This document shows positions 51,699-59,496 of a DNA stretch of 64,000 nucleotides, one piece after another (position 1 is the stretch's first letter; the number at the start of each line of letters is the position of its first letter). Location of the stretch: contig NZ_CP033107.1 in the NCBI RefSeq assembly GCF_003856975.1, forward strand, positions 868,001 through 932,000, read 5' to 3'. A program made the translations under genes and the position numbers. Under the pieces are notes generated by a model, which saw only the letters and a program-made list of their open reading frames with translations, was not told the DNA's origin and made no database searches. The DNA is from Plantibacter sp. PA-3-X8 (GTDB lineage: Bacteria > Actinomycetota > Actinomycetes > Actinomycetales > Microbacteriaceae).

Positions 51699-53198
51699 AT
51701 GCTGCACACCTTCACCTTCGGTGACCTCCGCATCCCCGCGAACCTCGCCGGCGAACCGACCGCCACCAGCTCGGGGTTCGTCGTGCCCGCAGGTCCGGTC
51801 GCGCTCCTCCACCCCTTCGGCGACACCGGCTTCTACCGGCACGGCTGGAACTCGTGGAGCCCGAGCGGGTGGACCACCACCGACGGCGAGACCATCGGCA
51901 TCAAGAACAGCCCCGACCGGCTGCTCACCGCCGACGACGCGGTCAACGAGACCCCGCACCTCCACTCCGGCAGTGGTGTCGGAGCCATCGAGGGGCCGGA
52001 CGGCACCGTACTGCTCATCGGGACCCTCGGGCTCGGCAACCCCCGGGTCGGTGCCGACCGCAACACGATCTGGGCGCGGAGCGAGACCGACGAAGCCGAG
52101 TGGTTCGTCACGTTCGGGCCGGAGCAGCAGGCCTTCGCCGACTACGCGGCGATCCTGTCCGAACGGCTCGGGCGGCGCTCGCAGCGCGCCGGTCGCGTCT
52201 GGAGCAGTTGGTACTCCTACTACGAGGGCATCGACGAGGAGCTGGTCGCCCGCACCGTCGCCGATCTCACCGGGTACCCCTTCGACGTGTTCCAGCTCGA
52301 CGACGGCTGGGAGCCGATCGTGGGCGACTGGACGGCCGGACCGGACTTCCCGTCGGGCATGCAGGCGACCGCCGGTCGCATCGCCGAAGCCGGGTTCCGC
52401 CCGGGGCTCTGGCTCGCCCCGATGATCGCGCTTCCCGACTCCACGATCGCGCGGGAGCGCCCCGACCTCCTCGTGCAGGACGACGCCGGCCGCCCGCTGG
52501 CGACCGGCTACAACTGGAACTCCCACTACTACTCGCTCGACACCACCCAGCGGGAGGTGCAGGACCACCTCCGCGAGGTCTTCGAGCGCGTCACCGGGTG
52601 GGGCTTCAGCTACCTCAAGCTCGACTTCATGTACGCGGGCGCCGTCACCGGGCGGCGGCACCAGGACGTCCACCGCGAAACCGCCTACCGGGACGCGATC
52701 TCGTTCATCAGGGAGACCGTCGGCGACGACGTGTACCTGCTCGGCTGCGGCGTCCCGATGATCCCGTCCATCGGGGTATTCGACGGCGCGCGCGTGGGGC
52801 CGGATGTCGGTCCGTTCTGGGACAACGCCGAACGGGTCGGCGATCCGTCGGGCGTCGGGGCCTGGAACTCCATCGTCGACTCCGTCAACCGCGTCTGGCT
52901 GAAGGACGTCTACGAGGTCGACCCCGACGCCGTCTACTTCCGCAGCGCTCGGAACCTCCTCGACCCCGTCGAACGTCGCATGCTCCAAGACGTCGCCGCC
53001 ATCCTCGAGTTCAAGTCGACCTCCGACCCGGTGGTCTGGCTGCACGAGAGCGAACGCGCCGAACTCCGCCAGTACCTCACGGAGACGCCGACGGTCGAAC
53101 AGACGGGGCGGTTCACGTTCCGCCTCGACGGCCGCGAGGTCGACCTGACTGCCGTCGTGGCGGGAGAGGCCCGCTCCGACACCTCGTACATCGGGTGA
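51699..53198 (+). CDS. GH36-family alpha-galactosidase
   Basis: A 499-residue glycosyl hydrolase, shorter than the ~700-residue GH36 enzymes and lacking most of their N-terminal domain. The nucleophile is Asp309 in YLKLDFMYAG and the acid/base is Asp369 in GARVGPDVGPFW. WSSWYSYYEGI and FQLDDGWE are substrate-pocket motifs of clan GH-D. No signal peptide is present, so it would act on imported galactosides such as melibiose or raffinose-type sugars. The ATG at 51699 has GAGAGAAAG upstream. It is divergent from the ROK regulator; the 51556-51698 gap is relatively AT-rich, but I see no clear operator. Confidence 0.9.
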   Translation: MLHTFTFGDLRIPANLAGEPTATSSGFVVPAGPVALLHPFGDTGFYRHGWNSWSPSGWTTTDGETIGIKNSPDRLLTADDAVNETPHLHSGSGVGAIEGPDGTVLLIGTLGLGNPRVGADRNTIWARSETDEAEWFVTFGPEQQAFADYAAILSERLGRRSQRAGRVWSSWYSYYEGIDEELVARTVADLTGYPFDVFQLDDGWEPIVGDWTAGPDFPSGMQATAGRIAEAGFRPGLWLAPMIALPDSTIARERPDLLVQDDAGRPLATGYNWNSHYYSLDTTQREVQDHLREVFERVTGWGFSYLKLDFMYAGAVTGRRHQDVHRETAYRDAISFIRETVGDDVYLLGCGVPMIPSIGVFDGARVGPDVGPFWDNAERVGDPSGVGAWNSIVDSVNRVWLKDVYEVDPDAVYFRSARNLLDPVERRMLQDVAAILEFKSTSDPVVWLHESERAELRQYLTETPTVEQTGRFTFRLDGREVDLTAVVAGEARSDTSYIG

Positions 53199-53225
53199 CG
53201 CCTGGCGCTCGGCGGCGATCCGGTG

Positions 53226-53236
53226 TTATCCGATAA
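53226..53236. promoter_or_regulatory. Small perfect palindrome upstream of AraC gene
   Basis: TTATC, a central C, then GATAA form a perfect 11-bp palindrome 58 nt upstream of the AraC start, in an unusually AT-rich stretch for this genome. It may be an operator or part of a promoter. Confidence 0.35.
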
Positions 53237-53293
53237 ACGAACGCCGACCGCCCGGAAGTGGAGCTTTGGCACAGTCGTGGGATTCTGAGCAGG

Positions 53294-54283
53294 ATGAGCG
53301 CGAAACCAGGGTCCGCGGAGCGGTTCGAGGCCGCGGGGAGCGACGTCGACGACGCTCGCGAACTCTACCGCGAGGCCTACCGGATCGGCGGGATGACGGT
53401 CGAGCCGACCGCCGCCGAGTTCGGATACCGCTTCACCTCGACCGGCGACGACGACCTCTCCCTCCGTGCCTCGCAGGTCGAGGGACGGATCACGGGTGCG
53501 TCGTTCACCCAGGGCGAGTACGTGGTCTCCTGGATGACGCGTGGCGAAGGCGTCTCAGACCTGCTCGGCTCGCCGATGAAGTTCCTGCACGGGCAGCCGG
53601 CGATGTTCGCCAACGACCGCCCCGCGCAGTTCGACCTCATCGACTACCGGCTCAACATGATGCACTTCGGCGGCGCCTATCTCGAGGGTGTCGCGGGGGA
53701 GACCGAGGGGTCGGTGGGTCCGATCCGGTTCGACACGACGTTCCGCCCGTCGGGCGCGGGACTCCACCGATGGAACGCCTCCGTCGCGGCCGTCGCAGGG
53801 GTGGTCTACGACGACGACAGCCCGGCGCTCCTGCGCGCGGAGGCCAGGCGAGCGGCCGCGGTGTCGTTGCTCGAGACGTTCCCGCACCTCGCGCTCCGGC
53901 CGCCGACCGAGGTGGCCGTCGCCGCCAGCGCTCGGACGCGGACCGCGGTGGAGTACCTCGTCGCGAACGCTCATCTGCCGATCCGCACCGAGGACGTCGC
54001 AGCGGCGGCCGGCATGAGCCTCCGCAGTCTGCAGTCGGCGTTCCGCCGGGAGTTCGACGTGACACCGGCCGACTACCTCCGCGCGGTCCGGCTCGACCGC
54101 GTCCGCGACGACCTGCGGGACGCCGACCCCGGACGGACGACGGTCGGTGACGTCGCCCGTCGGTGGGGGTTCGGTCATCTGGGGCGGTTCGCCGCCGGGT
54201 ACTCGCGACGCTTCGGCGAGTACCCGAGTGCGACGCTGGCCTCGTCGAACACCATCGGAACCCGCCCGCGTTCCCTAGGCTGA
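53294..54283 (+). CDS. AraC-family transcriptional regulator
   Basis: A 329-residue protein. The C-terminal domain has two helix-turn-helix units (EDVAAAAGMSLRSLQSAFRR and VGDVARRWGFGHLGRFAAGY). The N-terminal domain contains GEYVVSWMTRGEGVSDLLG and FLHGQPAMFANDRPAQFDL, shared almost unchanged with the truncated AraC gene at 1-906 (the paralogue reads GEYIVSWLTAG and HGQPAMFANNRLAEFDF). I start at ATG 53294 (MSAKPGSAER) since the upstream extension from a GTG lacks family likeness; the ribosome binding site is weak. It may control the alpha-galactosidase upstream or a distant target. The -10 box of ridA lies in its last codons. Confidence 0.9.
   Translation: MSAKPGSAERFEAAGSDVDDARELYREAYRIGGMTVEPTAAEFGYRFTSTGDDDLSLRASQVEGRITGASFTQGEYVVSWMTRGEGVSDLLGSPMKFLHGQPAMFANDRPAQFDLIDYRLNMMHFGGAYLEGVAGETEGSVGPIRFDTTFRPSGAGLHRWNASVAAVAGVVYDDDSPALLRAEARRAAAVSLLETFPHLALRPPTEVAVAASARTRTAVEYLVANAHLPIRTEDVAAAAGMSLRSLQSAFRREFDVTPADYLRAVRLDRVRDDLRDADPGRTTVGDVARRWGFGHLGRFAAGYSRRFGEYPSATLASSNTIGTRPRSLG
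54276..54281 (+). promoter_or_regulatory. Candidate -10 box of ridA (leaderless)
   Basis: TAGGCT, inside the end of the AraC gene, ends 6 nt before the ridA ATG at 54288. The intervening GAGGCC directly abuts the ATG and is too close for a Shine-Dalgarno role. Confidence 0.45.
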
Positions 54284-54287
54284 GGCC

Positions 54288-54665
54288 ATGACCCGATCCA
54301 CCGTGACCGACCCGCACGCGCCCGAACCCGTCGGGCCGTACTCGCATGCGGCGTCCGGCCCGAGCGGGGCACTCCACCTTTCGGGGCAGACGCCCATCGA
54401 CCCCTCGACCGGAACCCTCGTCGAGGGCGACGTCGCGGCACAGACCGAGCGGGTGTTCGCCAACCTCGAGTCGGTGCTGACGGCCGCCGGTCGAGGCTTC
54501 GGCGATGTCGTGAAGGTGAACGTGTACCTCGTCGACATGGCCGATTTCGCCGCGATGAACCGCGTCTACGAGACGGTCTTCTCGGCGCCCTACCCTGCGC
54601 GCACCACGGTCGCGGTCGTCGGGCTGCCGCTCGGCGCGCGCGTCGAGATCGAGCTCGTCGCCTGA
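54288..54665 (+). CDS. ridA: RidA-family enamine/imine deaminase
   Basis: A 125-residue protein of the YjgF/YER057c/UK114 family. The key Arg105 is in PYPARTTVAV and the C-terminal Glu in VEIELVA, as in active RidA, which hydrolyses reactive 2-aminoacrylate-type enamines. DVVKVNVYLVDMADFAAMN is also typical. It starts 4 nt after the AraC stop but has its own promoter-like box. It is convergent with the GrpB-family gene. Confidence 0.9.
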   Translation: MTRSTVTDPHAPEPVGPYSHAASGPSGALHLSGQTPIDPSTGTLVEGDVAAQTERVFANLESVLTAAGRGFGDVVKVNVYLVDMADFAAMNRVYETVFSAPYPARTTVAVVGLPLGARVEIELVA

Positions 54666-54685
54666 GGACCACGCGAGGGGCGGCC

Positions 54686-55210
54686 CTACTTGTCCCAGGC
54701 CTCGGTCGGCGGCAGGCCCCGCGCGGTGCGTTCCTCGTTCAGCAGCGCTTCGATGAGCGGGAGTTTCGCCGCCGTGTAGGCGCGGCCGTCGTCGGTCCTG
54801 GCGAGCTCCAGCTTGAGCTCCTGATAGCGGCGCCGAGCGGATGCGTCGTGCAGTAGCTTGTCTCGGAACAGCCGCTGGTTGCAGTGCTCCCACGCGTCTG
54901 GGCCGAACATGTGGAGGATGTGCGTGCGACGGGCTCGCTCTGAGCGGACGTACACGGCATGCGTCTTCGGTCCCGCGGCGTTCGGCTCGTACCCGAGCCC
55001 GGCCAGGAGCGGTCCGAGGGCGAACGGGTCGACGCCTGCCATCGCTCTCGCGGCGAGGTCGATGATCGGCTTGGCGACGAGACCAGGGACGGCGGTGCTC
55101 CCGATGTGCTCGATCGCGTCGACACGTCCGTCGAGGACGTCCGAGAGTCGCGCCGCCTCGTGTCGGAACGCCGTCGCCCACGCCGTCCGGTGCGGGCTCA
55201 GCTCGATCAT
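54686..55210 (-). CDS. GrpB/UPF0157-family nucleotidyltransferase-like protein
   Basis: A 174-residue protein with the family signature IEHIGSTAVPGLVAKPIID, a nucleotidyltransferase-like Gly-Ser motif with Asp, and HILHMFGPDAWEHCNQRLFR further on. GrpB proteins are distant from GrpE despite the name; their reaction is not known. The start at 55210 (MIELSPHRTAW) fits the family; a much longer upstream frame is repeat-derived. Family A repeats follow upstream of it, then the LacI gene. Confidence 0.88.
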   Translation of the reverse strand: MIELSPHRTAWATAFRHEAARLSDVLDGRVDAIEHIGSTAVPGLVAKPIIDLAARAMAGVDPFALGPLLAGLGYEPNAAGPKTHAVYVRSERARRTHILHMFGPDAWEHCNQRLFRDKLLHDASARRRYQELKLELARTDDGRAYTAAKLPLIEALLNEERTARGLPPTEAWDK

Positions 55211-55258
55211 CGGATCGAGCGTACCCCGCGGTCGGTCCCCGGGCGAGGGACCGTCCCG

Positions 55259-55299
55259 GTCCCTGAGCCCACCCCGGTCCCTGAGCCTGTCGAAGGGCT
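55259..55299. repeat. Family A intergenic repeats
   Basis: Two direct copies, GGTCCCTGAG (55259-55268) and GGTCCCTGAGCCTGTCGAAG (55276-55295), lie between the GrpB-family and LacI genes. Same core as the other family A sites. Confidence 0.8.
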
Positions 55300-55314
55300 G
55301 GGTGACGGCGGGGA

Positions 55315-56382
55315 TCAGTCCGAGGGCGGCGGGGCGGTCGACTCGCGCATGATGAGCGTGGTCGCGAGGTCGGTGATGGTCGGGACGGCGGTGCCCCCGA
55401 GGTGCGCGAAGAGGGTCTGCACGGCGTAGGAGCCGGAGGCGATGTGCGGGCTGCGGATCGAGGTGAGTGCCGGTGTCGTGAAGTCCGAACCGAAGATGTC
55501 GTCGAAGCCGATGAGGCTCAGCTGGGTGGGCATCTCGACACCACGTGAGCGCAGCTCCAGCATGATGCCGATGGCCAGGAGGTCGTTGTACGCGAGGACC
55601 GCGGTGGCACCCGTCTCGAGCACGGCGGTGGCTGCCGCCCTGCCTGCGGCCATGTCGGGCTGCGTCGAAGGGACCCGCACCGTCTCGATGCCGCGCTCCG
55701 CGCACAGCTCCCGTGTCCGGCTCCACCGATGCCGCGACATCCAGGACCGACCGGGGCCGGAGACGAACGCGAGCCTCCGGTGCCCGAGCTCGGCGAGGTG
55801 GTCGATCGCCGCGGTGAGGCCCGGGTCGATGTCGGCGACGATGCTGTCGACGTCGTCGACCTGACGGTTGATCACGACGACGGGCTTCTCCTGGCCCAGC
55901 GCGCGCACGTCGTCGGGCAGAAGCCTCGAGGTCGCGAGGATGAGACCGTCGACCGACGGCATGAGCCGCCGGGCGGTCAGCAGCTCCATCTCCGCCGACT
56001 CCTTGAACTCCGCGAGCACGAGCGTGTAGTTGCGCTCGGCGGCCTCACGCTCCGCGCCGCGGACGACGTCGAAGAACATCGGGTTCGTGATGTCGGCGAC
56101 GATGAGGCCGAGCGTGCCGGTGCGCCCGGTGGGGAGCGCTCGGGCGGCGGGGTTCGCGACGTAGTTGAGCTGCTTGGCGGCGTCGTGGATCTTCTGCGCC
56201 GTCTTCTCGTTGATGCGGCCAGGGCGGCTCAGCGCCCGCGAAACGGTCGACGGGTTGACGCCGGCGAGCTGTGCGATGTCGTAGATCGTCGCGGCACGTT
56301 TCGTCCTCGCGGCCCCTGCCGTGGGTTCGGGCGTTCCGGGCTCGGGAGCGACCGTCTCCGCGGATGCGTCAGAGGTGCTCAT
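55315..56382 (-). CDS. LacI-family transcriptional regulator
   Basis: A 355-residue repressor. After a ~28-residue Ala/Pro/Thr-rich N-terminus comes the LacI helix-turn-helix ATIYDIAQLAGVNPSTVSRA and hinge region ALSRPGRI..LNYVANPAARAL. The effector domain contains GTLGLIVADITNPMFFDVV and LIGFDDIFGSDFTTPALTSI. It is the last gene downstream of the minus-strand operon of two isomerase-like genes and a dehydrogenase. LacI-type palindromes lie over the start region of that operon, over the uxaC promoter and at 48321-48336, so it is the best candidate repressor of hexuronate use. The effector could be a uronate or keto-deoxy acid. Confidence 0.93.
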   Translation of the reverse strand: MSTSDASAETVAPEPGTPEPTAGAARTKRAATIYDIAQLAGVNPSTVSRALSRPGRINEKTAQKIHDAAKQLNYVANPAARALPTGRTGTLGLIVADITNPMFFDVVRGAEREAAERNYTLVLAEFKESAEMELLTARRLMPSVDGLILATSRLLPDDVRALGQEKPVVVINRQVDDVDSIVADIDPGLTAAIDHLAELGHRRLAFVSGPGRSWMSRHRWSRTRELCAERGIETVRVPSTQPDMAAGRAAATAVLETGATAVLAYNDLLAIGIMLELRSRGVEMPTQLSLIGFDDIFGSDFTTPALTSIRSPHIASGSYAVQTLFAHLGGTAVPTITDLATTLIMRESTAPPPSD

Positions 56383-56468
56383 GGGGCCCGCTCCTCTCGA
56401 TCGCCGCCCTCGGCGACCTGAGCCATCGTACTGCCGCGGCCTCGGCGTGCGGGTTCAGGCCGGCCTGG

Positions 56469-57353
56469 TCAGCGGGTCGCGACATCGAGTGCGTGGCTGG
56501 CCCATTCGTACGACAGGCGGTGCGACTCGTAGACGCTCTCGACGCTCGGGAAGTCGACCTCGATCATGAAATCCCCGTCGTAGTCCGCGGGCATCGCCGC
56601 GACGATCGCGTCGAAGTCGAGCACACCGAGCCCGGGTTCCGCCCACAGCCGCTTCGTCTGCGACGTCTCGTGGTAGCTCAGCGCGCCGTCCGCTGCGCCG
56701 TCGAGGTGATCGGCGTACACATCTTTGATGTGGATGCCGCCGACGCGGTCGCGGTAGTCGGTGATCATCGCGACCGGGTCCGCTCCCGCCCAGCGGAGGT
56801 GCCCGGTGTCGGGCCCGAACCCGATGAGGTCCGGTCCGAGGGTGTCGAGCAGACTGCGGATCTCGTGCTCGGTCTCGAAGACACCACCGACGTGCGAATG
56901 CTGCAGGGGACGGATCCCCTCGGCGAGCAGGACCTCGCAGGTGCGGCCGACGTTCTCGATGGCCAGGTCGAGGCGCTCCTGGGAGAAGTCGGCGCCGATC
57001 GCCGGCGTCGCCATGCGCGCCGGGATCGCCATCGAGGAGATCATCGTACGGTCGAGTCCGAGGGAGGCCTGGGCCGCCCCGAACGCCTTCGCCGCCTCGA
57101 GGACCTCGGCCGGGTCGACCGTCTCGTCGAACGCGCTGCTGAACAGGCTGAGCGACGGTGCGAGGCCGTAGCCGCCGATCCACGTGCGGTACTCGTCCGC
57201 GGTCATGCCCTCGGGGATGTCGGCCTTCACCGCGGTGAACCCGATGCGCTGGAAGTCGGCGAAGGCCTCCTCGAACACCTCGCGGGTCTTGCCGCGCGCA
57301 CTCCAGTACGGGATGGGGTTCGCCGCCACCCGGTTCGTCCGCTGGGCGCTCAT
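56469..57353 (-). CDS. TIM-barrel sugar isomerase/epimerase-like protein
   Basis: A 294-residue protein of the xylose-isomerase-like barrel family. Candidate metal ligands: His in QHSHVGGVFETEHE, Asp/His in FGPDTGHLRWAG, GGIHIKDVYADH and the final Glu in DFMIEVDFPS. It is close in pattern to inosose dehydratase (IolE)-like and 2-keto-inositol isomerase proteins. The start overlaps the dehydrogenase stop (ATGA, 57350-57353), so the two are coupled. Third gene of the operon running from 59312 down to the LacI gene. Substrate unknown. Confidence 0.88.
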   Translation of the reverse strand: MSAQRTNRVAANPIPYWSARGKTREVFEEAFADFQRIGFTAVKADIPEGMTADEYRTWIGGYGLAPSLSLFSSAFDETVDPAEVLEAAKAFGAAQASLGLDRTMISSMAIPARMATPAIGADFSQERLDLAIENVGRTCEVLLAEGIRPLQHSHVGGVFETEHEIRSLLDTLGPDLIGFGPDTGHLRWAGADPVAMITDYRDRVGGIHIKDVYADHLDGAADGALSYHETSQTKRLWAEPGLGVLDFDAIVAAMPADYDGDFMIEVDFPSVESVYESHRLSYEWASHALDVATR

Positions 57354-58447
57354 CGGGCCACCGCCGCAACGGCGTCGAGGCGGACCGGTTGGCCCGTGCG
57401 TGCGGATTCGTAGAGACCGGTGATGATCGAGATCGCCTGGCGGTTCTCGGCCAGCGTCACGCGGAGCGGCTCCTCCCCGCGGATCGCGGCGAGGACGTTC
57501 CGGTACTGGCGCAGGTGCGCGTCCGACATCTGTCCGGCGACGCTCGAGCCCGCCTGCGTCTCGTCGGCGAACTGCGCCGCCTGGTTCGTGTCCTTGCCCT
57601 GCGAGCCGAAGAAGGCCTCGGCGCGCTCCATCCCCGCGGGGGTGGAGTGGAAGTACGTCAGCTGGTCGTTCTCGATGACCGCGGAGCCGCGGTCACCGTG
57701 GACCTGCAGCCGCGCGACGAGGCCCGGGTAGACGGCCGTGGAGCCGTGGATGACGCCCAGCGCGCCGGATGCGAAGCGGACGACACCGACCGCGACGTCC
57801 TCGGTCTCGATGCGCTCGTGGGCGAGGAGCGCCGTGTACCCGAAGACTTCGACGGGGTGTCCGAGGAGGGCGACCAGCAGGTCGACCGTGTGCACGCCCT
57901 GGTTCATGAGCGCTCCGCCGCCGTCGAGCGCCCACGTGCCGCGCCAGTCGCCGGAGTCGTAGTAGCTCTGCCCGCGCCACCAGTCGACCGATGCGATGCC
58001 CGAGGTGATGCGCCCGAGGTCTCCGCGTTCGGCAGCGGCGAGGACGATCTCCGTCGACGGGTCGAAGCGGTGCTGGGAGATGACGGTCACGACGGTACCG
58101 GCGCGCTCCTGGGCGGCGATGATGTCGTCCGTCCGCGAGACGGTGACGTCGGCCGGCTTCTCGATGATGACGTGCTTGCCGGCCTCGAGCGCCTCGATGG
58201 CGAGGTCGGCGTGCAGACCGGTGGGCGTGCAGACGACGACGATGTCGGGGTCGGTCTGCGCCAGCGCCTCCGTGAGGGCCGTGAACGCGCGTCCGCCGCG
58301 CTCGGCGACGAGGGCCTCCGCCTTCGCGAGCTCCGGGTCGGCGACGGCGACGAGTTCCAGCTCGTCGCGCAACTGGTCGATGACGATGCCGTGCTGCTTC
58401 GAGATGATGCCGGCGCCGGCGATGGCGATGCGGTGCGGTCGGGACAT
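57350..58447 (-). CDS. Gfo/Idh/MocA-family oxidoreductase
   Basis: A 365-residue NAD(P)-dependent dehydrogenase: nucleotide-binding RIAIAGAGIISKQHGIVI, catalytic Lys97 in VIIEKPADVTVS, and GGGALMNQGVHTVDLLVALL with the active-site residues. WWRGQSYYDSGDWRGTWALD is typical of the sugar/uronate-acting branch. It is related to the protein at 49260-50312. Second gene of the minus-strand operon, 52 nt after the isomerase at 58500. It may oxidise a hydroxyl of a sugar acid that the neighbouring isomerases then rearrange. Confidence 0.92.
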   Translation of the reverse strand: MSRPHRIAIAGAGIISKQHGIVIDQLRDELELVAVADPELAKAEALVAERGGRAFTALTEALAQTDPDIVVVCTPTGLHADLAIEALEAGKHVIIEKPADVTVSRTDDIIAAQERAGTVVTVISQHRFDPSTEIVLAAAERGDLGRITSGIASVDWWRGQSYYDSGDWRGTWALDGGGALMNQGVHTVDLLVALLGHPVEVFGYTALLAHERIETEDVAVGVVRFASGALGVIHGSTAVYPGLVARLQVHGDRGSAVIENDQLTYFHSTPAGMERAEAFFGSQGKDTNQAAQFADETQAGSSVAGQMSDAHLRQYRNVLAAIRGEEPLRVTLAENRQAISIITGLYESARTGQPVRLDAVAAVAR

Positions 58448-58499
58448 GCGGGGGTTCGCTCCAGTTCTGTGCGTGGGGTGCGTCGGTGTCCGTGCCGGC

Positions 58500-59312
58500 T
58501 CAGGCGAGCTGACGGAGGTGCGCGAGGGCGGCCTCGAGCTCCGGTTCGAAGTCCTCGAAGAGGCACTCGACGGTGATGGGGCCGTCGTAGCCGCCGTCTC
58601 GGAGGGCCGTGATGAATTCGGTGAGTGGCCAGTCGCCCTGGCCGGGCGGCCGTCGTCCGGCATCGGCGATGTGGGCGTGTCCGATGCGGGCGCCGAGGGC
58701 CTGGACGACGGCGAACGGCTCCTCCTCCAGCATGATGTGGAAGAGGTCGGCGACGACGGGCACACGGTCGATCCCGAACTCGTCGAGGAAGGCGACCGTC
58801 TCCTCGAGCGAGTTGAGCAGGTTCGTCTCGTCACGGTTCAGCGGCTCGAGGACGATCTGCAGTCCGTTCCGCTCCGCCGCGTCGCGCGTCTCGACGACGA
58901 CCTCTGCGAACCTCGCGCGGGCGGCCGCGACGTCCACCCCGGTGGGGATGGTGCGCGCCGTACCGCTCCCGAACACGATCTTCGCGCCGGGCTCCGAGAC
59001 CGAACCGATGATCGGCATGACGGCGTCGAGGTACGCGGTGACGCGTTCCGTCGGGAAGCCGGGGTCGGCGAGCGACAGGTCGCCGGGGAACAGGATCGCG
59101 AACGAGCCGCGTCGGACGCTCACGTCGTAGTCGGGGTGGCGCGTCCACCCGGCTCCGTCGGCGACGACGAGGTTGCCGACGATGGTCGGTTCCGCGTAGT
59201 CGGCTCCGGACGCGAACGCACCGGGGATGCGTTCGGAGGGGACGATCACGCCGTACCCCGTGAGCGGGTGCCGCTGGGCGGTCGCGATGTCGATACGAAC
59301 GCTGCTTGCCAC
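58500..59312 (-). CDS. Sugar phosphate isomerase/epimerase (TIM barrel)
   Basis: A 270-residue xylose-isomerase-like barrel. Metal-site segments are visible: IVLEPLNRDETNLLNS (Glu), VPVVADLFHIMLEE (Asp, His), GHAHIADAGRRPPGQG (His) and ITVECLFEDF (Glu). The HIAD..R.PPG.G pattern is shared with hydroxypyruvate- and tagatose-3-epimerase-like proteins. It starts with GTG at 59312, with AGGAG 6 nt upstream. First gene of the minus-strand operon, divergent from uxaC across a double LacI-type operator. Confidence 0.88.
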   Translation of the reverse strand: MASSVRIDIATAQRHPLTGYGVIVPSERIPGAFASGADYAEPTIVGNLVVADGAGWTRHPDYDVSVRRGSFAILFPGDLSLADPGFPTERVTAYLDAVMPIIGSVSEPGAKIVFGSGTARTIPTGVDVAAARARFAEVVVETRDAAERNGLQIVLEPLNRDETNLLNSLEETVAFLDEFGIDRVPVVADLFHIMLEEEPFAVVQALGARIGHAHIADAGRRPPGQGDWPLTEFITALRDGGYDGPITVECLFEDFEPELEAALAHLRQLA

Positions 59313-59428
59313 TGCAATCTCCTGTGATAGCCGGGTCTGCTCCTCGCGTCGCTGACGCGTTCCAGTGGTCCTGGACCACGACGGTTCCGGTCGGAAGCGG
59401 GATCAGTCTCGCAGACGGTCGGCGTTCC

Positions 59429-59490
59429 GGCAAGCGATTGCCAGCAGGGTGTGGCAATCGGTTGACAGACGGAGGCCTCACCGTTTCAAT
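59429..59490. promoter_or_regulatory. Double LacI-type operator and uxaC promoter
   Basis: Operator 1, GGCAAGCGATTGCC (59429-59442), and operator 2, TGGCAATCGGTTGACA (59452-59467), have centres 24 bp apart. Operator 2 covers the uxaC -35 box TTGACA (59462-59467), which is 17 bp from TTCAAT (59485-59490), and that ends 6 nt before the GTG start at 59497. A repressor here would control uxaC and probably the divergent operon too. Confidence 0.75.
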
Positions 59491-59496
59491 GGAGGC

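Noticed and set aside
53226..53236. A fourth site for the predicted LacI regulon upstream of the AraC gene
   Set aside because: TTATCcGATAA lacks the central CG pair flanked by CAA/TTG that defines the other three sites.
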